Below, in pieces: positions 11,689 to 20,354 of a stretch of 33,004 nucleotides of DNA. This DNA comes from WHUA01 sp964585785 (GTDB lineage Bacteria > Pseudomonadota > Alphaproteobacteria > UBA8366). Where the stretch lies: the NCBI GenBank assembly GCA_964585785.1, contig CAZPFL010000028.1, forward strand, positions 1-33,004. The letters are read 5' to 3'. Under the pieces are notes generated by a model. It did no database searches. It saw only the letters and a program-made list of their open reading frames with translations, and was not told the DNA's origin. How positions within the stretch are numbered: position 1 is the first letter of the stretch; every line of letters begins with the position of its first letter. The translations under genes and the position numbers were made by a program.

Positions 11689-12519
11689 GTGAAGTTGCTG
11701 GGCAGAGAGTCACGCAAGCGCTTAGCGTTGTTTGCCGCTGCGCTACTGGTCATGACCGCCGTCGCGGGCTGTGCAACCGCCCCGAAGACCACAGCCGATG
11801 CGACCGATGAAATTTCGGATCCGATCGAGCCGGTCAACCGCGTCATCTTCGATTTCAACATGTTCCTTGACCGCACGGTCATGCGGCCGGTGACGCGGCT
11901 CTACGTGAACTACGTGCCGGAGGCGTTCCGGATGTCGATCCGCAACGTCCTCGAGGTGCTGAATACGCCGATCGTCGCGATGAACGAGCTCCTGCAGGGT
12001 AACGTTGACCGTTTCATGCAGACCGCCGGGCGTTTCACGCTGAATATCGCGGGCGGAATCGGCGTGCTTGATGTCGCCGGCGACAAGGCGCCGCCGAATG
12101 ACGAGGATTTCGGTCAGACGCTGGCCGTGTGGGGCGCGCCGAGCGGCCCGTATCTGATGCTGCCGCTGCTCGGGCCTTCGACCATCCGGGACGCCATCGG
12201 GAAAGGCGTCGACTCGTTTGCCGATCCTTCGCCCATTCTGATCTCAAATTATTCGTCCAATACGAATGCCTATCTTTTCAGCGGCACCCGTTTCGTTGCG
12301 GGCGCCCTGGACCAGCGGTCCAAGATCCTGGGCGAGCTCGAGGAGTTGGAGCGGACGTCCCTGGATTTCTATGCGACGGTCCGAAGTCTCTACATCCAGA
12401 AGCGGCGAGACGAGATCCGAAACGGCGGAACGGGCGAGCCCGTGCCGATCCCCGAGATTTCCTTCGATCGGGACGATACGGCCCCGGTGAAGCACGCGGA
12501 CTCGACGAAGGGCCGCTGA
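11689..12519 (+). CDS. mlaA: MlaA/VacJ-family outer-membrane lipoprotein
   Basis: MlaA is the outer-membrane component of the Mla pathway. It removes mislocalised phospholipids from the outer leaflet and passes them to periplasmic MlaC and the inner-membrane MlaFEDB transporter. The ~276-residue product has a lipoprotein signal (basic RESRKR, hydrophobic core, lipobox VAGC with the lipidated Cys at about residue 28). The MlaA domain follows: SDPIEPVNRVIFDFN, PVTRLYVNYVPEAFR, then ETTA-like region GGIGVLDVAGDKAPPNDEDF and VWGAPSGPYLMLPLLGPST. Length fits the family. The exact start is uncertain: GTG 11686, GTG 11689 and TTG 11695 are all in frame close together, with a GGGGTGG tract at 11683-11689. 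The upstream frame to 11503 would bury the signal peptide and is rejected. No mlaC or mlaFED genes are in the window. It converges on ettA. Confidence 0.93.
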   Translation: MKLLGRESRKRLALFAAALLVMTAVAGCATAPKTTADATDEISDPIEPVNRVIFDFNMFLDRTVMRPVTRLYVNYVPEAFRMSIRNVLEVLNTPIVAMNELLQGNVDRFMQTAGRFTLNIAGGIGVLDVAGDKAPPNDEDFGQTLAVWGAPSGPYLMLPLLGPSTIRDAIGKGVDSFADPSPILISNYSSNTNAYLFSGTRFVAGALDQRSKILGELEELERTSLDFYATVRSLYIQKRRDEIRNGGTGEPVPIPEISFDRDDTAPVKHADSTKGR

Positions 12520-12533
12520 TCGGCCCGGGACGG

Positions 12534-12564
12534 CGGCGGGCCGGCCATAATTCGGCCCTCGCCG
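12534..12564. terminator. GC-rich hairpin between convergent mlaA and ettA
   Basis: An inverted repeat with arms at 12534-12543 and 12553-12564 (one bulged base, nine-base loop) lies 15 bases after the mlaA stop and 55 bases beyond the ettA stop. Its position between two convergent genes suits a bidirectional terminator, but there is no good T-run on either side. Confidence 0.4.
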
Positions 12565-12618
12565 CAGATGGTCTATTTACTTATTCAGGCTTAAGCGAGC
12601 GGCGCGGCTAGCGCGTCG

Positions 12619-14298
<1,680 letters not shown>

Positions 14299-14393
14299 CC
14301 GGATCCTCTCTTCAGGAAAAAATAGGACGCGCGCCTTGCCGCGGCCATGCCCCGCGCGAGCGGCTGCTTACATAACGCGTGCGCTGCGCGGGT

Positions 14394-15095
14394 TCAATGA
14401 ATCTGATCGGGCCGGTCCCCGCCGGAAACTAAGGGCGGCGGACCCGAATGGCCGAGGAGCGGCGCGATGACCGCCTCGATATCGAGGTCGCGGCGCAGAT
14501 TACGCCGGATCTCATGCCACCGGAACCGCATGGAGTTTTCCACGATCTCGGTGTCGTACTGCTTCAGTTCGTCGACAACTGGCGCCCATTCGACCAGGGC
14601 GCCGGGGCTTTCGCAGAAGGCCTGCTCGTCATCGGTTATCGACGACCAATCCGTCCGATCGAGCCGGCTCTGGACATGCCGAACGCCGTCTGCGAACGCC
14701 GGTCCCGCGTCGGCCGGCGTGCCGACCGCAGCCATAGCTTCGTCGGCGACCGTCCGCATCAGATGGGTGACCTGTTCGGCGGTCAGCGCCCCATGCCGAA
14801 AAATGAGCGTGCCGGCATAGACGGCAAGGTCTGCGAAACAAGTTAGCCAGATCTGCCATTTGGCGATATTGAGCGCGTCGACGAATTCTTCCTCCTGGAA
14901 CAGCTCCAAATACCGCGTACCGGCGCGCGTCCGCACATAGCCGTAAAGCGACGTCTGGGCGACGTGGCTCGCCCGCGTTTCAAGGAAATGCCGCAATCCC
15001 TCGGCCGTCTCGATCGGCGTGGATCGGCCCCGGCGGGACATACCGAGGTAATCGGCCAGCCACCCCGCAATCGACGCCATGATTTTAAGAAGCAT
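14394..15095 (-). CDS. Conserved protein of unknown function
   Basis: I cannot assign a function. The 233-residue product has no signal peptide and no clear membrane span. It is mostly helical by composition, with aromatic-rich segments TSLYGYVRTRAGTRYLELF and NIAKWQIWLTCFADLAVYAG near the middle and NSMRFRWHEIRRNLRRDLD near the C-terminus. I recall homologues with the same blocks in other alphaproteobacteria, sometimes labelled 'esterase', but there is no GxSxG motif here, so that label is unsupported. ATG 15095 is chosen (GGCGAG seven bases upstream); TTG 15110 and ATG 15080 are alternatives. It is divergent from the DUF4212-symporter operon across a 189-bp gap, which hints at, but does not show, a link to that transporter. 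Confidence 0.75.
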   Translation of the reverse strand: MLLKIMASIAGWLADYLGMSRRGRSTPIETAEGLRHFLETRASHVAQTSLYGYVRTRAGTRYLELFQEEEFVDALNIAKWQIWLTCFADLAVYAGTLIFRHGALTAEQVTHLMRTVADEAMAAVGTPADAGPAFADGVRHVQSRLDRTDWSSITDDEQAFCESPGALVEWAPVVDELKQYDTEIVENSMRFRWHEIRRNLRRDLDIEAVIAPLLGHSGPPPLVSGGDRPDQIH

Positions 15096-15284
15096 CCATT
15101 TACTCGCCAAATCAGTTTCTATTTTCGGCCTTAACTAGCTGAACGACTAAACATGATGGTTTTTTTCGCAATATGGGTTACCCTTTCGCTGCCCTATTGC
15201 CCATTTCGCGCGGACTCCGCGTTGTGATGCGGTGAGCGCGAGACTGGCCGGCAGGGTCGGTATTCCGATGGGGAGGAATCAACA

Positions 15285-15548
15285 ATGTCCATTTCCGCTA
15301 CCGACAGAGAGCGACATTGGGCGCGAACCCGGTCACTCATGATCGTTCATCTCGTGATCTGGTTCATCTTTTCGTTCGTTGTGCACTGGTTCGCTTCTTA
15401 CCTGAATCATTTTTCGATCTTCGACTTCCCGCTGGGCTTCTACATGGCGGCACAGGGATCGCTGATCGTCTTCGTCGTTCAGCTCTTCGTGTTCGTCTGG
15501 CAGCAAGACCGAATCGACCGCGAATGCGGCATGGCAGAAGAAGACTAA
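15285..15548 (+). CDS. DUF4212 small subunit of sodium:solute symporter
   Basis: An 87-residue inner-membrane protein with two predicted transmembrane helices (about 18-40 and 50-73) separated by a short loop, and charged ends (RERHWARTRSL; QQDRIDRECGMAEED). This is the DUF4212 (TIGR03647-type) family, which is found next to and presumably complexed with VC_2705-type sodium:solute symporters, as here. ATG 15285 follows a strong GGGGAGGAAT ribosome-binding site. The large subunit begins 13 bp after the stop, so the two are cotranscribed. The upstream 189-bp gap holds an isolated T-run near 15160 but no promoter I would defend. Confidence 0.93.
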   Translation: MSISATDRERHWARTRSLMIVHLVIWFIFSFVVHWFASYLNHFSIFDFPLGFYMAAQGSLIVFVVQLFVFVWQQDRIDRECGMAEED

Positions 15549-15561
15549 GGGGAGCGAAACC

Positions 15562-17391
15562 ATGAGCATGTTGCAGATGCGGGGTTCTTTCATCGAGAAC
15601 CTCCCGAAGATCTATGGGATTTATACCGGCGGGTTCATTCTTTTCATTCTGCTGATGGCGGTGCTCGAGAAATTCGGGCTCAGCGCGGACACCATCGGCC
15701 TCTGTTTCGTCGGTTTCACGATCTTCATTTACGCGGTGATCGGCTGGCTGTCGCGAACGATGCAGGTCGACGCCTACTACGTCGCCGGCCGGCAAGTACC
15801 GGCCGTGTTCAACGGCATGGCCACCGCGGCCGACTGGATGTCCGGCGCCTCCTTCGTCGCCATGGCGGGCGGCATCTATGCAGGCGGCCATGCGTATCTG
15901 GCCTTCGTGGTCGGCTGGACCGGCGGCTATGTTCTCGTCGCCGTGCTCATGGCGCCATACCTCCGCAAATTCGGCTGCTACACCGTGCCCGACTTCATCG
16001 GCACGCGCTATGGCGGCAATCTCGCGCGGTTTCTGGCCGTCCTCGTTCTCGTGGTCGCATCCTTCACCTATGTGACCGCGCAGATCAACGCGACGGGCAC
16101 GATCGCCTCCCGAACGATGCAGGTCCCGTTTGGGGTCGGCATCTGGTTCGGCCTGATCGGAATCCTGCTCTGCTCGATGCTGGGCGGCATGCGCGCGGTC
16201 ACTTGGACCCAGGTCTCACAGTATATCGTGCTGATCATCGCCTACCTGGTGCCCGTGTTCTGGATGTCGAACAAGCAGGGCTTTGGCCTCATCCCTGAGT
16301 TCGTGTATGGCGATGCGGTGGCCAAGATCGCCAACCTGGAAGTGCTGCATCATGTTGGCGAGTTGTTGCCGCTGCAGAAAGTTACGGGCATGAGCGCGCT
16401 GACGGTAAGGCACTCCTTCGTCCCCGACTCGGCGCTGAAGTCCTGGCAGTTCGTGTCCCTGGTCGCCTGCATGATGCTGGGCACGGCGTCGCTGCCGCAC
16501 ATCTTGATGCGTTACTTCACGACGCCATCCGTCCGGGCCGCGCGCTCGTCCGTGGCGTGGTCGCTGTTCTTCATTTTTCTGCTCTACTTCACGGCGCCGG
16601 CGCTCGCGACTTTCACGAAGCTGCAAGTGCTGGACCCGAGCCTTCCGACCAGCATCATCGGCAAGCCGATCGCGCAAGTCACGTCGCTGGAATGGTTCCA
16701 GAAATGGCACAACGTCAACTTCGTGAAGATCATCGACTTCAACAAGGACGGCATCCTGCAAGTCAACGAGTTCTTCATGCGCCCGGACATCGTCGTGCTG
16801 GCAACGCCGGAAATCGCCGGATTACCTTATGTCATCTCCGGTCTCGTCGCTGCTGGCGGCATGGCGGCGGCGATGTCAACGGCGGACGGCCTCCTGCTCG
16901 CCATCGCCAACGCGCTGTCGCATGACCTGTATTACAAGATGATCGACCCGAAGGCGGAGACGGCACGGCGCCTTATCGTCGCGCGTGTCCTTCTCATCCT
17001 CATCGGCGTTGCCGGCGCCCTGGTGGCGAGCATGAGACTAACGGGAATTCTCGGCGCCGTGGCGTGGGCCTTCGACTTCGCCTGCTCGGGGCTGTTCTTC
17101 CCGCTCGTGCTCGGCGTCTGGTGGAAACGGGCGAACCGGCCCGGCGCCATTGCCGGCATGGCGGTCGGGTTCGGCGTCGGGTGCTGGTATCTCTACATGG
17201 TCGAGTTTGCCGGGATGACGCCGTGGCTCGGTATCGATCATCTGCGCTTCGGCATCGTCGGCATGGCGGCCAGCTTGATCGCCATGGTGGTGGTGACGCT
17301 TCTGACGCCGCCGCCGGACGCGGAAACGCAAGCCATGGTCGACGAGATCCGCATTCCGAAAGGACAAACCTACCTTTCGTCGACACACTGA
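15562..17391 (+). CDS. Sodium:solute symporter, VC_2705 (ActP-like) subfamily
   Basis: A 609-residue multi-spanning inner-membrane transporter of the SSS family, predicted to import a small carboxylate such as acetate with Na+. Recognisable family blocks are DAYYVAGRQVPAVFNGMATA (70-89), DWMSGASFVAMAGG (91-104), TVPDFIGTRYGG (141-152), a central SLPHILMRYFTTPSVRAAR (310-328) and GGMAAAMSTADGLLLAIANA (432-451). Between two membrane segments lies a soluble insertion (about 350-415) with a perfect EF-hand-type loop, Asp392 to Glu403 (DFNKDGILQVNE). That insertion is longer than in ordinary ActP. ATG 15562 has GGGGAG about seven bases upstream. DUF4212 immediately upstream is its small subunit, and a terminator follows at 17411. 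The substrate is inferred only from family resemblance. Confidence 0.94.
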   Translation: MSMLQMRGSFIENLPKIYGIYTGGFILFILLMAVLEKFGLSADTIGLCFVGFTIFIYAVIGWLSRTMQVDAYYVAGRQVPAVFNGMATAADWMSGASFVAMAGGIYAGGHAYLAFVVGWTGGYVLVAVLMAPYLRKFGCYTVPDFIGTRYGGNLARFLAVLVLVVASFTYVTAQINATGTIASRTMQVPFGVGIWFGLIGILLCSMLGGMRAVTWTQVSQYIVLIIAYLVPVFWMSNKQGFGLIPEFVYGDAVAKIANLEVLHHVGELLPLQKVTGMSALTVRHSFVPDSALKSWQFVSLVACMMLGTASLPHILMRYFTTPSVRAARSSVAWSLFFIFLLYFTAPALATFTKLQVLDPSLPTSIIGKPIAQVTSLEWFQKWHNVNFVKIIDFNKDGILQVNEFFMRPDIVVLATPEIAGLPYVISGLVAAGGMAAAMSTADGLLLAIANALSHDLYYKMIDPKAETARRLIVARVLLILIGVAGALVASMRLTGILGAVAWAFDFACSGLFFPLVLGVWWKRANRPGAIAGMAVGFGVGCWYLYMVEFAGMTPWLGIDHLRFGIVGMAASLIAMVVVTLLTPPPDAETQAMVDEIRIPKGQTYLSSTH

Positions 17392-17410
17392 CAATGTCTG
17401 CCGGATCGAG

Positions 17411-17448
17411 CCGGGGCGAGGGCCACTTCGCCCCGGTTCTTTCTTGTT
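17411..17448 (+). terminator. Rho-independent terminator after the symporter operon
   Basis: A perfect nine-pair stem (17411-17419 with 17428-17436, GC-rich) has an eight-base loop and is followed directly by TTCTTTCTTGTT. It begins 19 bases after the symporter stop and separates the DUF4212-symporter transcript from the genes downstream. Confidence 0.82.
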
Positions 17449-17486
17449 AGAATTCGAACCGGAAGTCGCAGCGCATCGGCGAGAGC

Positions 17487-17843
17487 ATGTATCAGGCATT
17501 CCCCCTTTGGGTCATCGTTATCGACTATATCCTCGGCATGATCATGTGGACGCTGATCGGCCGTTTCGGTATGGGTCTCTTTCTGCGCGAGAACAGCCGC
17601 TTTTTTTTCATGCGCTTCTTCGTGCGGGTCACCGACCCGCTGATCAAGCTGTTCGCGCCGATCACGCCCGGTTTCTTGATCCCGTCGGTTATCCCGCTTT
17701 ATGTGGCATGGTTCTTCTTCATGGCCCGCTTCTACGTCATGCCGTGGCTGTTGGGATATACGGTCATGGGGATGCTCTCTTTCCCGCTGGAAGGCGAGAT
17801 TGGCCAAGGTATCGCCCACATTCTCGGGCGGTTCGCAAAATGA
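17487..17843 (+). CDS. Small integral membrane protein, unknown function
   Basis: I do not recognise a named family. The 118-residue product is strongly hydrophobic with probably three transmembrane helices: residues 6-30, 60-80 and 83-100, the last containing FYVMPWLLGYTVMGML. An amphipathic segment RENSRFFFMRFFVRVTDPLI lies between the first two, and PITPGFLIPSVIPLY introduces the second. ATG 17487 is preceded by GCGAGAG. It sits between the symporter operon and the exonuclease-CBS-nucleotidyltransferase gene, which starts 15 bp after its stop, so those two are probably cotranscribed. The spacing suggests a membrane partner for one of its neighbours, but no function can be assigned. Confidence 0.8.
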   Translation: MYQAFPLWVIVIDYILGMIMWTLIGRFGMGLFLRENSRFFFMRFFVRVTDPLIKLFAPITPGFLIPSVIPLYVAWFFFMARFYVMPWLLGYTVMGMLSFPLEGEIGQGIAHILGRFAK

Positions 17844-17858
17844 GCGCATAGGTTCCCG

Positions 17859-19964
17859 ATGCCGGGGTCAGCTACAATTCCCTCGCACACCCCCCTCGCC
17901 GCGCTGCCGGCGGTCGTGCTCGACTTGGAAACCACCGGCCTCGACGTCAAGCGCGACCGCGTGGTGCAGGCGGCGGCGATCGCCATGCTCGGCTCGAAAA
18001 TCCTGGACGCGCCGCGGGTCAACCAGGTCATCGATCCCGGCATGCCGGTTCCCGAGGTCTCGACCCGGATCCATGGCCTGACCGACGCGGATGTCGCCGG
18101 CGCGCCCCGCTTCACCGACTTCGCCGAAACGCTCCGCCACGTCCTCAAGGGCCGCGTCGTGATCGGGCACCACGTGGCCTTCGACCTTGCCGTTCTACGC
18201 AACGAAGCGGCGCGCGAAGGGATCAGCTGGGTCGACCCGCCGATGCTCGACATCGCCATGCTCGTCGGCGCCCTGGCGCCGGCGCTTCCGGACCTGGGCC
18301 TCGAGACCGTGGCCCAGCATCTCGGCGTCACGATCAAGGACCGGCACAGTGCGTTGGGCGACAGCATGGCCGCCGCGGAAGCCTTCGCGCGGCTGATTCC
18401 GCTGATGCGCGAAAAAGATATCCGTACCCTCGGCGAAGCCCAGACCCTCGCGGCACGCCGCGACGACTTGCTTCGCCGGCAGGTCGAGCAAGGCTGGTAC
18501 GCGCCGCTGAACAAGACACCGGAGCCGGCGCAGCCCGCCTTCCGCATCGACGGTTATGTGTTCCAGCGCCGCCTGCGGGAGCTCATGAGCGCCCCCGCCA
18601 TTTTCGTCAAACGCGAGACGACGCTCCGCGAAGCGGCCGCAACTATGGCCGAGCGTCGCATCGGGGCGCTGCTCATCGGTGACAGCGCGCTTCCGCCCGA
18701 AGGCATCGTGACTGAGCGCGACCTGCTGCGGGCGAGTGCCAGACCTTCCGTCGATCTGGACCGGACGACGGTGGACACGGTCATGTCCGCGCCGGTCGCG
18801 AGCATGGGGCCAGCCGAGCTGCTGTATCGGGCGCTGGCCCGGATGGACCGTCTCCGCCTGCGTCACCTCTGTGTCGTCGACGACCAGGGCCTCGCGATCG
18901 GCATGGTCTCGCAGCGGGATTTGCTGCAGCACCGAGCCCGCGGCGTAACCGTCGTCGATGATGCGCTCGCCGAAGCGGACAGCGTGCAATCACTCGCCGC
19001 CGCTTACGGAAAGGTCCCGGACGTGGCGGCGCAACTGTCGACGGAAGGGCTCGGCGGCGTCGAGATCGCGCGCGTCGTCTCGGCGGAATTACGCGCCTTG
19101 TCTGGCCGCGCGGTGTCGTTGGCCTTGGACCGCGTCAAGCGGGAGGGACGCGGCGATCCCCCGGCGCCCTGGTGCTTCTTTCTTCTCGGCTCCGCCGGGC
19201 GCGGCGAAAGCCTGCTCGGCGCGGATCAGGACAACGGGCTGATCCATACCGGAACAGAGGCCGACGATGCGTGGTTCGCCAAACTCGGCACTCATGTCAG
19301 CAACTATCTCGACGAGGCGGGCGTCGTGCACTGCAAGGGCGGCGTCATGGCCGCGAACGATCCATGGCGGGGGACGAACGAGTCCTGGCGCGCGCGCATC
19401 GCGTCATGGCTGCGGCGCGCGCGCCCGGAAGACCTGCTCAATGTCGATATCTTTTTTGACCTGATCCCGGTCGCGGGCGAGCAGGCGTTGGGGCGGGCGC
19501 TGCATTCCGATGCCGTAGGGACCGCGGCCCGACATCCGACCTTCCTCGCGCTGCTGGCAGAGTCCGTCCAGGCCTATACGCCGCGGTTCGGCCTGTTCGG
19601 CCAGCTACTCGCCGAAGACGGCCGGGTCGATCTCAAGCGCAACGGCCTGCTGCCGCTGGTCAGTTTCGCCCGCACGCTGGCCTTGCGCATCGGTTCGCAC
19701 ACCCGGCCCACGCCCGAGCGCATCCGGGACATCGTGGCAAGCGGCCGTATTGGCGAGCATGACGGCGCGATGCTGATCGAAACGCATGCGCTTTTGATGG
19801 ATCTCGTGCTGCGCCAACAGCTGATCGATTTAAGAGAAGGCGTCGCGCCATCAAACCGCGTCGCCCTCGCGGCCCTTTCGCGCGACCGGCGGCGCGCGCT
19901 TCGCAGCCGGCTGCATTCGCTTGATTCGATCGTCCGCGAGGTCCGCAGTCTGATGGCCCGCTAG
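17859..19964 (+). CDS. Fused DEDDh exonuclease - CBS pair - DUF294 nucleotidyltransferase-like protein
   Basis: A 701-residue multidomain cytosolic protein. Residues 16-185 are a DnaQ-like 3'-5' exonuclease with all five DEDDh residues: Asp22 and Glu24 (LDLETTGLD), Asp109 (HVAFDL), His163 and Asp168 (RHSALGDS). Residues 240-360 are two CBS domains (ELMSAPAIFVKRETTLREAA; DTVMSAPVASMGPAELLYRA). From about 395 comes the DUF294 GlnD-like nucleotidyltransferase with GSAGR at 444-448 and Asp456/Asp458, followed by the helical DUF294 C-terminal domain to the end. Established knowledge: separate exonuclease and CBS-DUF294 genes often sit beside DUF4212/ActP-type symporters; here they are one polypeptide. 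Inference: it senses adenine nucleotides and regulates the transporter, perhaps by nucleotidylation. ATG 17859 has a weak AGG upstream. Confidence 0.9.
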   Translation: MPGSATIPSHTPLAALPAVVLDLETTGLDVKRDRVVQAAAIAMLGSKILDAPRVNQVIDPGMPVPEVSTRIHGLTDADVAGAPRFTDFAETLRHVLKGRVVIGHHVAFDLAVLRNEAAREGISWVDPPMLDIAMLVGALAPALPDLGLETVAQHLGVTIKDRHSALGDSMAAAEAFARLIPLMREKDIRTLGEAQTLAARRDDLLRRQVEQGWYAPLNKTPEPAQPAFRIDGYVFQRRLRELMSAPAIFVKRETTLREAAATMAERRIGALLIGDSALPPEGIVTERDLLRASARPSVDLDRTTVDTVMSAPVASMGPAELLYRALARMDRLRLRHLCVVDDQGLAIGMVSQRDLLQHRARGVTVVDDALAEADSVQSLAAAYGKVPDVAAQLSTEGLGGVEIARVVSAELRALSGRAVSLALDRVKREGRGDPPAPWCFFLLGSAGRGESLLGADQDNGLIHTGTEADDAWFAKLGTHVSNYLDEAGVVHCKGGVMAANDPWRGTNESWRARIASWLRRARPEDLLNVDIFFDLIPVAGEQALGRALHSDAVGTAARHPTFLALLAESVQAYTPRFGLFGQLLAEDGRVDLKRNGLLPLVSFARTLALRIGSHTRPTPERIRDIVASGRIGEHDGAMLIETHALLMDLVLRQQLIDLREGVAPSNRVALAALSRDRRRALRSRLHSLDSIVREVRSLMAR

Positions 19965-20051
19965 CGCGGACGCGCGTCTCGACAGATAGCGCCGGCCCCG
20001 TATCTGGGCTAAAAACAGAGCAGACCGACTGGGCGACAACGGGAATATCCG

Positions 20052-20303
20052 ATGCCGAAGATTACGGGCTCCACCATCATCAAGCTTGCGATCGCCTGCC
20101 TCGTTGTCGGCTTCGCCCTGGCGACACTTCATCTCGACCCGAAGGACGTCCTGACGCAGATCGGGCACTGGGCGAAATCCCTGGCGGAATGGAGCGTCAA
20201 CATGTTCGGTCACGCCTTCAGCTATATCCTGCTTGGCGCCGTCGTCGTTCTGCCGATCTGGCTGGTGTTCTACCTGTTGCGCGCAGCCCGCGGCCGCAAA
20301 TAG
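20052..20303 (+). CDS. DUF6460-type small membrane protein
   Basis: An 83-residue inner-membrane protein with two predicted helices: residues 9-27 (KLAIACLVVGFALATL) and 55-76 (SYILLGAVVVLPIWLVFYLL). The linker LDPKDVLTQIGHWAKSLAEW and the ALGDP-like LHLDPKDVL turn match DUF6460, a family I know mainly from alphaproteobacteria and whose function is unknown. ATG 20052 is preceded by a CGGGA ribosome-binding site. It lies 87 bp downstream of the exonuclease-CBS gene on the same strand and converges on the penicillin-binding protein gene with 51 bp between. Confidence 0.82.
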   Translation: MPKITGSTIIKLAIACLVVGFALATLHLDPKDVLTQIGHWAKSLAEWSVNMFGHAFSYILLGAVVVLPIWLVFYLLRAARGRK

Positions 20304-20354
20304 CCGGCAGACGGCTCACCGAGCAAAGAGCGCCGGGCGAATCCCGATCCGTGG

